From Klebsiella quasivariicola (GTDB lineage Bacteria; Pseudomonadota; Gammaproteobacteria; Enterobacterales; Enterobacteriaceae): a stretch of 64,000 nt of DNA. The translations under genes and the position numbers were made by a program. Below are positions 1 through 8,038 of the stretch, piece after piece. The notes beneath the pieces were generated by a model. It did not search any database. It saw nothing but the letters and a program-made list of their open reading frames with translations, and had not been told where the DNA came from. Position 1 is the stretch's first letter, and the number at the start of each line of letters is the position of its first letter. The stretch spans positions 3,410,001 to 3,474,000 of the forward strand of contig NZ_CP022823.1 in assembly GCF_002269255.1 (NCBI RefSeq), in the 5' to 3' direction.

Positions 1-1015
1 TGCGATCCCAAACCTGCGACGCCAGGCCAAACGCGCCAACGGTGAATTTGCCTGCCGTCTGCGCTGTGGTCGACACCACCGGAAGCCCCCAAAGCACTTT
101 CGAGGCAAACGCCTGCGGGCCACCGAGAATGTAATTGCCGTTAGCGTCCTTCAGCAGGGCAATACGGTGCCAGTCCGCCGGGTTCAGAATAATGCCGTCT
201 GCTTCGAACTCACTCAGCGATACCTGATAGATGGCGTGTGCCAGAACATCAGCGCCAGTATCTCCGGTTGCGTTGAGTGTGGTTTCGTAGTCGTTCGCTA
301 CTACATTGAGCCCCTGCAGGTTATCGCCGGTACCGTCCCCGTTCAGCATCTGGTTCTCTTCCACCAGCGCCAGTCCGTACATCATGCGGGAATTGATGTA
401 AGACTCGAGCGCCGGGGCATCATCCATGATCTGGCGCGATGCCTGGATCCAGTGGGCGATAGTTTTCACGTTCGCCATTTCTTTGGTGAAAGTGATGTTG
501 CTTTCCGGCTTGAGGGTACCTTCTGCCACTGGTGCTGCAGCGTTGGTAAACACGTTTTCGCGCACGTATTCCAGCGCGTTACTGGTGATGCGCCCCTGCG
601 CCAACAGGTCGCGGACGGTCAGGCGGCGCAGGCCCGGCGTGAGGATGCCCGGTACCTGCTGCGGCTGCACCAGTGCGCCGGCAGAGGCCGCGCCTGAGCC
701 GAGTGCTTTATCAAAGCTGGTTACTTTCGTTTTGGCGCGGTCGCCGTTCCAGTTTTTGATGAGGTCTTCAGAGACGCGCTCAGAGAAAGACTTCTTCGCA
801 GTCTGATCCGGCGCGTTGCCGGCAAGCTTTTGCTCGAGGTCGAAGAGACGCTGGCCGGACAACTTCAGTTCGTCCTGGGCTTTGGTCAGGTCTTCCTGAA
901 GCTGCTTGTTAATCTTCCCGTTCTCCTGAATGGCCTTGCGCTGCTCTTCGATCAGGTTTTTTACTTCAGTCTGGGAATTTTCAATCGCTTTCTGAAGGGT
1001 TGCTAATTCACTCAT
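1..1015 (-). CDS. Major capsid protein, HK97 family (C-terminus cut by window edge)
   Basis: Translation from the ATG at 1013-1015 gives about 338 residues and runs off the left edge. It starts MSELATLQKAIENSQ. Residues about 5-65 are rich in Glu, Lys, Gln and Leu and look like the coiled-coil delta (scaffold) domain of HK97-type capsid precursors. The following segment carries a flexible Gly/Ala-Ser stretch, where the prohead protease usually cuts, and then the capsid fold (LTVRDLLAQGRITSNALEYV). The gene lies 11 bases after the protease gene in the usual protease-capsid order. Only the last part is missing, so the family assignment is firm. Confidence 0.9.
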   Translation of the reverse strand, partial: MSELATLQKAIENSQTEVKNLIEEQRKAIQENGKINKQLQEDLTKAQDELKLSGQRLFDLEQKLAGNAPDQTAKKSFSERVSEDLIKNWNGDRAKTKVTSFDKALGSGAASAGALVQPQQVPGILTPGLRRLTVRDLLAQGRITSNALEYVRENVFTNAAAPVAEGTLKPESNITFTKEMANVKTIAHWIQASRQIMDDAPALESYINSRMMYGLALVEENQMLNGDGTGDNLQGLNVVANDYETTLNATGDTGADVLAHAIYQVSLSEFEADGIILNPADWHRIALLKDANGNYILGGPQAFASKVLWGLPVVSTTAQTAGKFTVGAFGLASQVWDR

Positions 1016-1026
1016 GGATAGCTCCG

Positions 1027-1707
1027 TTAATTGGTCCGCAGGGTAGCGGCAAAGGAAGTAATGCGCTGCGTCAGCGCGTCAATGTCGCCGCCGTCGAACT
1101 CGCTTCGACCTGCGGACTTCACGCGGGCGATGAACGCCTGCGCTTCAGCGCGGGTCAGGCCGACTGAATCCCTCAGCCAGCCTTCCGCGTCACGAATGGT
1201 TTTGATGCCGTCGATACTTTTCATGGCGGTCACGCCCGCCAGCTCGTTAGCCGGAAAAGTGCAGACACTGATTTCCCGCAGATAGGAGATGTTTTTGAAG
1301 ATGAGGCCGGTAGTACCGACGGTGTAATCGTCCGGCCCGACCGAGAAGCCCACCGACATACCTTCGACGGTACCGTGCTGCATGGCGGCTTTCAGATCTT
1401 CAGAGATGCTCAGGCCGGGCGTGAGCTGGCCGCGTACAAATAACCCCTTTTCGTCTTCGTGCATCGCATCCCATTTACCAACCGGGATAGCACGCGTCTG
1501 GTGATTGAAGAACATCGCCACCTTGCGGCTCTGGCTGGCGAGCACGGTACTGAATGCACCGGGCAGGATGATGTCGCCGTCGGAGTCGGTGTTGTTGAAC
1601 ACCGAGGCATACCCCTCAAAGGTCCCCTTGCTGCCGTCGCCGGTGAACTTGATTTCGGTCTGGTCGAACGCCAGCGTTTTATGAATGTCAGGCATCTTGG
1701 CCCCCAT
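1027..1707 (-). CDS. HK97-family prohead protease
   Basis: A 226-residue protein of the caudovirus prohead (maturation) protease family, which cuts the delta domain from the capsid precursor inside the prohead. The likely catalytic His is H69 in the FFNHQ segment, and the nucleophile Ser is S118 in VEGMSVGFSV; both sit in the family's typical surroundings. It lies between portal and capsid genes, the standard HK97 order. The start at 1707 is six bases after the portal stop, suggesting translational coupling. An alternative ATG at 1695 (MPDIHKTL) is preceded by a G-rich stretch and would shorten the protein by four residues. Confidence 0.9.
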   Translation of the reverse strand: MGAKMPDIHKTLAFDQTEIKFTGDGSKGTFEGYASVFNNTDSDGDIILPGAFSTVLASQSRKVAMFFNHQTRAIPVGKWDAMHEDEKGLFVRGQLTPGLSISEDLKAAMQHGTVEGMSVGFSVGPDDYTVGTTGLIFKNISYLREISVCTFPANELAGVTAMKSIDGIKTIRDAEGWLRDSVGLTRAEAQAFIARVKSAGRSEFDGGDIDALTQRITSFAATLRTN

Positions 1708-1712
1708 AAAAG

Positions 1713-2987
1713 TCAGGCCCCGTCATTGCGGGGCCCGTTGTTTGTTCCGAGGTCGGTAATGGGTATGTTCTGCGACTGGCGCGTCGCCACATCTCCGCCT
1801 GGCAATGGCGGGAGGTTGTCCAGCCTTCGAACTTCGTTAACCGTGCGGATACCGGTATTAACCATGATCTGCATAAACGAGGCACGGCTTGCCGAGTCGC
1901 CGCGCAGCAGGCCGTCGAGGTTGTGCTCGGCGTGAATAAAGCCCTGCTCCGACTCTTTAACAATCCAGCGCTCAATGCTGTACTCCCAGCGGTCGAGGTA
2001 GGGTTTAAGGGTGTATTGCAGGAAGCCCAGGTTCTGCTGCTCGATGCCGCTGCCCCAGGATGTGGTTTTCTCAACATCCCCGACCAGATGCGGCGGCACG
2101 CCGTAAAAGCGCGCCAGCTCCGCCACCTCAAATTTTCGCGCTTCAAGCATCTGCGCATCCTGCGGGCTGATACCGATAGCCTGGGTGGTAAAGCCACTTT
2201 CGAGGATCCAGAGACGTTTCTTTACCGGGCCGCCGGCAATTTCCCGGAAGTTCTCCTCAAGCTGGCCGCGCTGCTCTTTAGTGAGCACCTTGCCATCTGT
2301 CATCAGGATTTGCGGAGACTTGGCACCATTGGCGAAGAAATCCCGCTGCTGGTCTTCCATGGCAATAGCAACACCCGCCGCTTTCGCACTGAACGCCAGC
2401 GGCGAAAGCCCAGTCAGACCGTTAAAGCCAAAGCCCTTGAGGTGGAAAATCTCTTTCTGGCTGAACTCGGCGTACTCAGTGTCGCGCCGGTAGCGGTAGA
2501 CAATGCGTTTTCTGTCCTCCAGACGCACTTCCATATTGGCGCTCATCAGCGGGATCAGGCTGATTACATCGCCCGCCCGGTTGCGCTCAATCAGCGCATA
2601 GGCGTTGCCGTACGCGCAGAGTTGCATGGTCATGGCCTCGCGGAACTCCAGCGCGGTCATAAAGTTATTGGGCCGGAAGCGCAGCAGTTGCGCCAGCGGG
2701 TGTTTCGGGTCCGCCTTGCTGCGCTGCCCGTCCTTCGTTTCGTAGATATCCAGCGGGAGGCTGGCGGTTACGGTGGAAATCAGCCGGATACAGGCCCAGA
2801 CGGTACTGATCTGTAGCGTGCGCTCGTCCGTTACAACGGAATCCCCGACGGTGCCGCTCGCTGACGTGCCCGCCATCTGCGAGCCGTTATCGGGCGTCAC
2901 CAGGAGCCCGCCTGTAAAAATTGCAGCCATGCGCGCCCAGAATGGCGATCGTGTCCGCAAGTCAATGCTGTAGTCGGTATCTGCCAT
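1713..2987 (-). CDS. Portal protein, HK97 family
   Basis: A 424-residue portal protein, which forms the dodecameric ring at the DNA-entry vertex and docks terminase and the tail connector. Recognisable features are the conserved core with VWACIRLISTVTASLPLDIY near residue 65 and the clip/wing region with ILESGFTTQAIGISPQDAQM around residue 260. The length fits the HK97 portal family (about 400-430). It sits between the large terminase gene, which ends at 2989, and the protease gene, in a tightly packed leftward late operon. Confidence 0.92.
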   Translation of the reverse strand: MADTDYSIDLRTRSPFWARMAAIFTGGLLVTPDNGSQMAGTSASGTVGDSVVTDERTLQISTVWACIRLISTVTASLPLDIYETKDGQRSKADPKHPLAQLLRFRPNNFMTALEFREAMTMQLCAYGNAYALIERNRAGDVISLIPLMSANMEVRLEDRKRIVYRYRRDTEYAEFSQKEIFHLKGFGFNGLTGLSPLAFSAKAAGVAIAMEDQQRDFFANGAKSPQILMTDGKVLTKEQRGQLEENFREIAGGPVKKRLWILESGFTTQAIGISPQDAQMLEARKFEVAELARFYGVPPHLVGDVEKTTSWGSGIEQQNLGFLQYTLKPYLDRWEYSIERWIVKESEQGFIHAEHNLDGLLRGDSASRASFMQIMVNTGIRTVNEVRRLDNLPPLPGGDVATRQSQNIPITDLGTNNGPRNDGA

Positions 2988-2988
2988 G

Positions 2989-4521
2989 CTAGATGCTCAA
3001 AAAGTTGTAAATGAAATCGTTAACGTCGCCCTGGTCCTCTACCTCATCGCTGGTCTGCGCGCCGATGGACATCGCCAGCGCAACCATGCCATCAATGCGC
3101 CCGCTGGATTTGCCTTTCACAAACTTGCGGTTGCCGGCGGGGTCAGTAATGACCGTGGCGTTTTTGGCGCACATTTCGAGGATGGGATGGTTGCCGTGCT
3201 TCAGTTGCGCGCCGAGCAGTTTAGTTTCCAGCTCCCTGAGCGCTGGCGACATGGAGACAAAGCCCTGGCCGAATTCCACGAACCGCTCGAGCTCTGCCTC
3301 AGTGAAACCAGCGTCGATGAGATGCGGGCGAAGGAAGCGCATGTTGTAGCGGTCGAACGCCAGCGCCCTGACATTGCAGATGTCAAAAACGCGCCGCAGC
3401 TCCCGGGCAATAAAGGCATACTCAATGGCTTTTCCGGGCGTTGTGTTCAGCCAGCCTTGCTTCGCCCATATGTCATAAGGCACACGATCGTTACGCGCCT
3501 TATCTGCCAGCCCTTCCTCTGGTAGCCAGAACTTACAGTGCACATCGCCCTGCGTGGTGTTCAGCACCAGTGCGGTCAGGTCTGACACGCTGGAAAGATC
3601 GAGACCGCCCCAGACGGTAGCCCCCGCCAGTTCGCCGGGTTCCTCTTTGTTCATATGCCAGACACTCTGGCTAACGAAGGGGCTTTTCGCTTCAACCCTG
3701 CGGTTTAACACAAGGTTCTCAAACTCTGCCTGGCGAGACGGCAGGCGTTTCGCACTGGCGGCCATATCCAGCACTTCTTTCTGGTTCATGAACACATCGA
3801 AGGCCGGGTTTGCCAGCCTGATGGCCTCAACAGAGAAAGGATCGATATCTTCCGGCGCGGTCTGAAGCCGGACCACCGTCCGGGGATCGGCTCCGGTCAG
3901 TCCATCATCAATCAGCAGGCTAAGCAGGTCGCTCGCATCAGGCGCCTGGGTGCTGATGATTATCGAAATAGGGTTATCCTGTGCAGCGGTGGCGGTTTCC
4001 AGCGCTTCATAAAGCGGGTCTCGCGGCCCACGCACCTGGCCCAGTTCGTCGTGTGCGACAAATCGCGGCGAGAAACCGTAGGCCGTGGTAGCTTCGGCAC
4101 TCAGTGCGCGGTAATAAGAACCCAGCTCAGGGCAGTGGATTTCTTTAGCTGAATCCTTGATCACAACGTACTGCATTAGTACCGGGTTCATCCGGCACAT
4201 CTTCGAGGCAAGGTTAAACAGAATGGCCGCCTGGTCGCGTGAGCGTGCCGCAGAATACAGCTGCGAGTTCGGTGCAGCCTCGGGCCCTACCAGGTAGAGC
4301 AGCATCAGCATGGCGGTTTCCACCGTTTTGGCGTTTTTTCGCCCGCGACTGATGATTGCGCGGCGTGTACCATGCTTGTTGTCGAAAATGGCTCTGAAGT
4401 CATCCTTCATGAACTCAGCCATTTTCAGCGGCTGGCCGACAAACTTACCTTCGGGAATATAAATATTTCTTTCGCACCAGAGGATATTCCTCTCGGCTCT
4501 TGTCAGAGTTTTTTTAGCCAT
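2989..4521 (-). CDS. Terminase large subunit
   Basis: A 510-residue packaging motor of the HK97/Terminase_1 type. A Walker A-like loop RGRKNAKT lies at residues 59-66 and an acidic Walker B-like HDELGQ motif follows in the ATPase half. The C-terminal half carries the aspartates of an RNase H-fold nuclease in GGLDLSSVSDLTAL, ALAFDRYNM and IDGMVALAM. It would translocate DNA into proheads and cut at cos sites. The gene follows the small subunit by nine bases, in standard order. Confidence 0.93.
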   Translation of the reverse strand: MAKKTLTRAERNILWCERNIYIPEGKFVGQPLKMAEFMKDDFRAIFDNKHGTRRAIISRGRKNAKTVETAMLMLLYLVGPEAAPNSQLYSAARSRDQAAILFNLASKMCRMNPVLMQYVVIKDSAKEIHCPELGSYYRALSAEATTAYGFSPRFVAHDELGQVRGPRDPLYEALETATAAQDNPISIIISTQAPDASDLLSLLIDDGLTGADPRTVVRLQTAPEDIDPFSVEAIRLANPAFDVFMNQKEVLDMAASAKRLPSRQAEFENLVLNRRVEAKSPFVSQSVWHMNKEEPGELAGATVWGGLDLSSVSDLTALVLNTTQGDVHCKFWLPEEGLADKARNDRVPYDIWAKQGWLNTTPGKAIEYAFIARELRRVFDICNVRALAFDRYNMRFLRPHLIDAGFTEAELERFVEFGQGFVSMSPALRELETKLLGAQLKHGNHPILEMCAKNATVITDPAGNRKFVKGKSSGRIDGMVALAMSIGAQTSDEVEDQGDVNDFIYNFLSI

Positions 4522-4530
4522 CGAAGAGCC

Positions 4531-4965
4531 TTATTCAATTTCCCAGGGTTTTTTCTCCCGCGGCAGATTTTTGTTGGCGCGTCCTACTGTTTTAGGATCA
4601 GCAGTCGCCTGCCGGGTGATACGCAGTCGCGTTGCCAGTGAAGACGCAGAACGCACTTCACGCTCGCGCATCGTGAGCAATTTATCGTAGCGCTTCAGCC
4701 CATCATCCCGAGCCAACCACTCCAGCTCAAACTCCTCGATCTGAGTGGTTAACAGTCTCGCCTGCACCACATGCCGACAGTACATTTCCATCATGTCGCG
4801 ATGTGTTTCAGTAAATGAGCTGGCCGGGTTATCGTTAACCAGTCTGATCCAGACGTTTATCTCTGGATCGCTAAGGTGTAACGAGGGCTGCAGCCTGCTT
4901 TCAGCCAGAGCCGGAAGCGACACAGCCGTCGTCGCGGCAAGAGATTTTCTGCCTCGCTGTGCCAT
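4531..4965 (-). CDS. Terminase small subunit, P27 family
   Basis: A 144-residue DNA-recognition subunit of terminase. It begins with a basic tail (MAQRGRKSLAAT), followed by a helical segment ending in a conserved KRYDKLLTMREREVRSASSL stretch typical of the P27 family. The C-terminal end is again basic. It lies directly upstream of the large subunit and downstream of an HNH gene, the usual layout around the cos site in HK97-like phages. The cos site probably lies in the 120-base gap to its right (4966-5087), but I cannot identify the cut sequence. Confidence 0.88.
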   Translation of the reverse strand: MAQRGRKSLAATTAVSLPALAESRLQPSLHLSDPEINVWIRLVNDNPASSFTETHRDMMEMYCRHVVQARLLTTQIEEFELEWLARDDGLKRYDKLLTMREREVRSASSLATRLRITRQATADPKTVGRANKNLPREKKPWEIE

Positions 4966-5087
4966 CGCTTTTTTCCTTTTTTTCTGGACGTTTTTGAAAA
5001 GAAAACTGGGGGCGCGGTCTTTTTACGATTGCCGCCAGAGTTTTGCCCCTCCCCCCTTCCCTCAGGACAATCAAATGAGAACTCATA

Positions 5088-5297
5088 TCATTTCTCAATG
5101 ATGTGCAGATTTTCACGGGACAGGCTGGCGGGCACCAGTCGTTCGCCGATACCGATCGGAAAGGTCAGGCTGACAGTTGGCAGCGTCTCGCCCACCGTGT
5201 GGCTGAAGGAGATTCCTGTGAGATTGTGGAAGCTAACACCGTCGATGCTCAGCTCTGTCAGCTTGCCGTCGCGGTATTCAATCTTTAAATCTTTCAT
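5088..5297 (-). CDS. Small phage protein of unknown function
   Basis: A 69-residue protein, MKDLKIEYRDGKLTELSIDG at its start, with regular alternation of polar and hydrophobic residues suggesting a beta-rich small domain. It has a plausible ribosome-binding site (AGGAGCA upstream) and lies between the HNH gene and the terminase small subunit on the same strand. Small proteins at this position are common in HK97-like late operons. I do not recognise the family. Confidence 0.6.
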   Translation of the reverse strand: MKDLKIEYRDGKLTELSIDGVSFHNLTGISFSHTVGETLPTVSLTFPIGIGERLVPASLSRENLHIIEK

Positions 5298-5309
5298 CCA
5301 TTGCTCCTG

Positions 5310-5606
5310 TTACCAGATAACACGGCCATCATTGTCGAACTCAGTGACAGTTCCTCCCTTCTCCATGCGTTGCTTCACTGAGTCGTGGCAGCGCTTGCAT
5401 ATCGACTGAAGATTGTCCGGGTCGTGGAAGAGGTTTTCATCGCCCTTGTGAGGTTTGATGTGATCAACAACGGTTGCGGATATCACCTGATTTCGCCTGA
5501 GGTGAAACTCGCAGAGTGGCTGCTTCTGGAGCTGGTGATATCGCAGCCGGTACCAACGTTTGGTGTTATAGAGATGATGCCAAGGTGAATTGGAAGCCAT
5601 ATTCAT
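5310..5606 (-). CDS. HNH endonuclease near the packaging genes
   Basis: A 98-residue HNH nuclease. The HNH core is visible as VVDHIKPHKGDENLFHDPDN followed by NLQSICKRCHDSVKQ, with a zinc-binding Cys pair (CKRC) and the histidine after it. In HK97-like phages an HNH protein encoded beside terminase stimulates cos cleavage and DNA packaging; that role is inferred here from position and family. The first methionine at 5606 is followed closely by a second (MNMAS), so the exact start is uncertain by two residues. Confidence 0.88.
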   Translation of the reverse strand: MNMASNSPWHHLYNTKRWYRLRYHQLQKQPLCEFHLRRNQVISATVVDHIKPHKGDENLFHDPDNLQSICKRCHDSVKQRMEKGGTVTEFDNDGRVIW

Positions 5607-5612
5607 TCCAAT

Positions 5613-5635
5613 AAAAAAGCTACCCGAAGGTAGCT
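5613..5635 (-). terminator. Rho-independent terminator
   Basis: On the minus strand AGCTACC, a TTCG tetraloop and GGTAGCT form a perfect 7-bp stem followed directly by six T. It lies 33 bases after the stop of the 5669-6223 gene and before the HNH gene. It would end transcripts started at that accessory gene, while late transcription modified by a Q protein could pass through. Confidence 0.85.
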
Positions 5636-5668
5636 ACTCAATGGTAAAAAAACAATGCTGCTATCCAG

Positions 5669-6223
5669 TTAAATTTTCAGCTTACTTCTTATGTGCTCTT
5701 TCATGATGAGAACCTGTTCCTCCAATTCTATTGAGGACTGATTAATGTTTTTTGTACTCCCCTCAACATCGGTCTGCAGACCTCTCTTAAAACGTTCGAA
5801 AACATCATTGCATTTCTTCATCTCACCTCGGATTTTTCCCAAACGTGGTGTTAACTCATAAAAATAAATATGCAACAAAGACTCAAGCCGATCATACACA
5901 CCCGGCCCGAGAGATATACTTTCAATATATTCATTAAAGCCAGACCATTCCCTCTGACTTTTGATATATCTAATTTGTGCCATCTGGATCAAAAACAACA
6001 TTTTTTCCCATCGACAAAGGAGGGTATAGAGCTCTTCTCCTTTATCTCTTATGACTTTGAGTGAATCCTTTTTTGATTCATATTCAATCTGCCTTTGCCA
6101 CCTTACATCTGCAAAATGATTGGCTAGCAAAGCACCACCAAATGCGCCAACAAGGCCTACAAATGGGGTTAGTAGTTCACGCCAAGGTATTTGAATAGCC
6201 ATTGTGGCCGCTGTACTGGACAT
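5669..6223 (-). CDS. AT-rich accessory protein with one membrane segment (moron-like)
   Basis: A 184-residue protein. Residues about 16-36 (LLTPFVGLVGAFGGALLANH) form one hydrophobic membrane segment; the rest is a charged helical domain, probably cytoplasmic. The start is supported by a strong ribosome-binding site (AGAAGGAGATACT). The gene is clearly richer in A and T than its neighbours, has its own terminator, and has a promoter-like repeat in front. These are hallmarks of a moron, a late-acquired gene expressed from the silent prophage. No function can be named; a role in phage exclusion or host physiology is only a guess. Confidence 0.7.
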   Translation of the reverse strand: MSSTAATMAIQIPWRELLTPFVGLVGAFGGALLANHFADVRWQRQIEYESKKDSLKVIRDKGEELYTLLCRWEKMLFLIQMAQIRYIKSQREWSGFNEYIESISLGPGVYDRLESLLHIYFYELTPRLGKIRGEMKKCNDVFERFKRGLQTDVEGSTKNINQSSIELEEQVLIMKEHIRSKLKI

Positions 6224-6251
6224 AGTATCTCCTTCTCAATCAGGAGAATTT

Positions 6252-6289
6252 AGCATTATCACAGGCACTTAGTGAATGCCTGCTGTAAT
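6252..6289 (-). promoter_or_regulatory. Repeated promoter/operator-like element, copy A
   Basis: AGCATTATC (6252-6260), ACTTAGTGA (6267-6275) and CTGTAAT (6283-6289) recur in the same order at 6563-6600. On the minus strand this reads TTACAG, 22 bases, GATAATGCT, with a dyad around the central TCACTAAGT. It precedes the gene starting at 6223 by about 30 bases, so GATAAT may be a -10 box. The spacing to TTACAG is too long for an ordinary -35, so an activator or extended -10 may be used. Confidence 0.45.
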
Positions 6290-6292
6290 GCC

Positions 6293-6538
6293 TTAACTCG
6301 CCAGCCCTGTGCTGGTATCAAACAGCGCCAGCGCCTCAGTCGCTTCCTGGATGGCCTTACGGGTCTTCGAGACAATCTCACTTTCAGTGAAGACGCGATC
6401 GAAAGAGTCAGCGAATAGCTCAGCTTTCAGATTGCTATCACCAACCCAGTCAATGGCCAGCTTGGCCGCTGCGGTGTCGTAGTTAACTTTCTTGATGATA
6501 TCCAGGCGGATTTGCTCGGATGCGGTGATCTCTGACAT
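6293..6538 (-). CDS. Small phage protein of unknown function
   Basis: An 81-residue acidic, mainly helical protein (MSEITASEQIRLDIIKKVNY at its start). It has a Shine-Dalgarno-like AGAGGTAAGAC upstream and is preceded by copy B of the promoter-like repeat at 6563-6600, so it may be transcribed alone from the prophage. No membrane segment, signal peptide or known motif is visible. It sits among small accessory genes between the lysis cassette and the packaging genes. Confidence 0.6.
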   Translation of the reverse strand: MSEITASEQIRLDIIKKVNYDTAAAKLAIDWVGDSNLKAELFADSFDRVFTESEIVSKTRKAIQEATEALALFDTSTGLAS

Positions 6539-6562
6539 GTCTTACCTCTGTGCGATGTGGGG

Positions 6563-6600
6563 AGCATTATCGAAGCCACTAACTTAGTGACTTCTGTAAT
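6563..6600 (-). promoter_or_regulatory. Repeated promoter/operator-like element, copy B
   Basis: Second copy of the element at 6252-6289: AGCATTATC 6563-6571, ACTTAGTGA 6582-6590, CTGTAAT 6594-6600. The 22-base distance between TTACAG and GATAAT on the minus strand is identical to copy A. The central dyad is longer here (CACTAA, one base, TTAGTG). It lies 25 bases before the gene starting at 6538. Confidence 0.45.
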
Positions 6601-6642
6601 ATCCTCAAGTGGGGATAGTTGGTGATTTATCCCTTAGTGGGG

Positions 6643-6759
6643 TTAGCGCATGGGAAAGTTGATGAGAAACATAAGCCCGATAAATGCACACAACAGCCCA
6701 ACAGCTGCGCCTACAACGATGAGCGCCCAAACAATAATGGTTCCTATGGTTGCAATCAT
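6643..6759 (-). CDS. 38-residue single-span membrane protein
   Basis: The sequence begins MIATIGTIIVWALIVVGAAV and ends with NFPMR. Almost the whole protein is one long hydrophobic helix, with a basic last residue. A ribosome-binding site (AAAAGG) lies eight bases before the ATG. It overlaps no other convincing gene and lies on the same strand as the lysis and accessory genes. Its role is unknown; it resembles the tiny membrane proteins often found near phage lysis genes. Confidence 0.6.
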   Translation of the reverse strand: MIATIGTIIVWALIVVGAAVGLLCAFIGLMFLINFPMR

Positions 6760-6844
6760 TTCGTAGCCTTTTCGGTTGTACCTGGTTTGCTTTTACTAGC
6801 TCGTAGGTGGATATTGTTGGGAGGGAAAGCATGGAGATAACCAA

Positions 6845-7027
6845 ATGAAACAGATACTTTTTACATGGTTTGCTTTTACAAATACCTATGCCTGCATCAC
6901 CGCCAGCATTAATGTGAACAACTCGCTAATGCTTAATTCAGCTGTGCCGTGGATTGCTGGGGTTTCTCTTGGAGTAATCACCAATTACTTATTGGCTAAA
7001 AAACTGAAGGATAGCGGGTTTCTGTAG
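6845..7027 (+). CDS. Possible 60-residue membrane protein on the opposite strand
   Basis: Starts MKQILFTWFAFTNTYACITA. It has two hydrophobic segments (about 3-20 and 34-50) and a basic C-terminus (KKLKD). A good GGAG lies eight bases before the ATG. It is transcribed against the neighbouring late genes, lacks a visible promoter or terminator, and may be a chance frame. It is listed because start signal and hydrophobic pattern agree. Confidence 0.35.
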   Translation: MKQILFTWFAFTNTYACITASINVNNSLMLNSAVPWIAGVSLGVITNYLLAKKLKDSGFL

Positions 7028-7087
7028 CCCGCGCTTAAGGCGTTGATGTACTCACTATTTCAGACACTGCGTGCGGATGTATTCCTG

Positions 7088-7330
7088 CTACTGACTCACA
7101 GCCCGATAGTAGGCCTGCCAGCGGTATTTATCTAACCGCAATTGGCGCAGACACTGAGCGGTTTCGATATCAGCCTGCAGGTCTTCGTCGCTGTCTTTCC
7201 CTGCGTCACTTGCTTTGCAAGGCGCCGTCATCAAATCCGGGGATGGCATTGGCAGCGTCGATGGCACGTTGGCGCAGCTGCACAGCATCATCGTCAAACC
7301 GGCAAACAGTACGATTCGGAGACTGGACAT
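7088..7330 (-). CDS. Rz1: Rz1-like outer-membrane spanin lipoprotein
   Basis: An 80-residue small lipoprotein. A signal sequence (MSSLRIVLFAGLTMM) ends in a lipobox with the acceptor Cys at residue 19 (LCSC), and the mature part is Pro-rich near its start (VPSTLPMPSPD). It begins inside the Rz gene in another frame and runs 118 bases past its end. This out-of-frame overlap is the classic Rz/Rz1 arrangement. With Rz it would fuse inner and outer membranes in the last step of lysis. Confidence 0.87.
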   Translation of the reverse strand: MSSLRIVLFAGLTMMLCSCANVPSTLPMPSPDLMTAPCKASDAGKDSDEDLQADIETAQCLRQLRLDKYRWQAYYRAVSQ

Positions 7331-7556
7331 ATTTCACCACGTCGCGGGTTATGGTTCGGTAGATGACCTTGCCCTCTTCTGTAGCGGCAGCGGCCTTTTG
7401 CTCAACAGGCTGGATAGCCTTTTCGGCTTTCTCTTTTTTCTTCACCGCCAGGGCATTGAAATGGTCAGCGTGAGAATTCCAGCCAGAACGCCATGAGAAA
7501 ACACAGCAAAGCAGCAGGATAACCACTGCGCTGATAATGGCGGTTAACCGGTTCAT
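7206..7556 (-). CDS. Rz: Rz-like inner-membrane spanin
   Basis: A 116-residue i-spanin. One N-terminal membrane segment (LTAIISAVVILLLCCVFSW, about residues 4-22) is followed by a charged periplasmic helical domain rich in Lys, Glu and Ala. It overlaps the endolysin gene by four bases and contains the start of Rz1 in another frame. It acts with Rz1 as the spanin complex that disrupts the outer membrane. Confidence 0.87.
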   Translation of the reverse strand: MNRLTAIISAVVILLLCCVFSWRSGWNSHADHFNALAVKKKEKAEKAIQPVEQKAAAATEEGKVIYRTITRDVVKYVQSPNRTVCRFDDDAVQLRQRAIDAANAIPGFDDGALQSK

Positions 7557-8038
7557 GGTTGTACTTCGGCTACAACGCCGCCAGCGACTTTGAATTTTGC
7601 GATCAGGTTGTCTGCCTTATGCTCAAACTGGCCATAGCCTGCCCCGGGCAATGACGCCCAGATATTGCTGCAACGATCGATAGCTTGCCGAATCTGCCCG
7701 TTATCGATGAGCGGAAGCGCGCCACGTTCTTTGATTTGCTGCAGTGCCACCTGGTCCTGTGAGGCTGGAGAGAAGTCTTTCAGTCCAAGCTGTTTCCGGT
7801 ACGCATCCCACCATTTTGAAAGCAACTGGTAACGCCCAGCCGCGGTAGATTTGATGCCCAACTTGGGGAGGTTGACCAGTTTTCGTGGGTGGTCGCTGTA
7901 GTCAGAGAAAAGCGATCCGCCGACAATGACATCATAACCCCTGTTTTTGGTGTTCTGCCCTGGCTTGTCAGTACCCTCTGACCAGGCGAGCATATCCAGA
8001 AATGCCCTGCGCTGCTTATTGAGTTCCAGCATCATCAA
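7553..8038 (-). CDS. R: Endolysin, lambda R-type lytic transglycosylase
   Basis: A 161-residue protein very close to lambda gpR, which cleaves the MurNAc-GlcNAc bond of peptidoglycan with formation of the anhydro product. The catalytic Glu is E21 in DMLAWSEGTD, and GRYQLLSKWWDAYRKQLGL and CSNIWASLPGAGYGQFEHK are family signatures. There is no signal peptide, so export depends on the holin. Three consecutive Met codons leave the exact start uncertain by two residues. It overlaps the holin gene upstream and Rz downstream. Confidence 0.95.
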   Translation of the reverse strand: MMMLELNKQRRAFLDMLAWSEGTDKPGQNTKNRGYDVIVGGSLFSDYSDHPRKLVNLPKLGIKSTAAGRYQLLSKWWDAYRKQLGLKDFSPASQDQVALQQIKERGALPLIDNGQIRQAIDRCSNIWASLPGAGYGQFEHKADNLIAKFKVAGGVVAEVQP

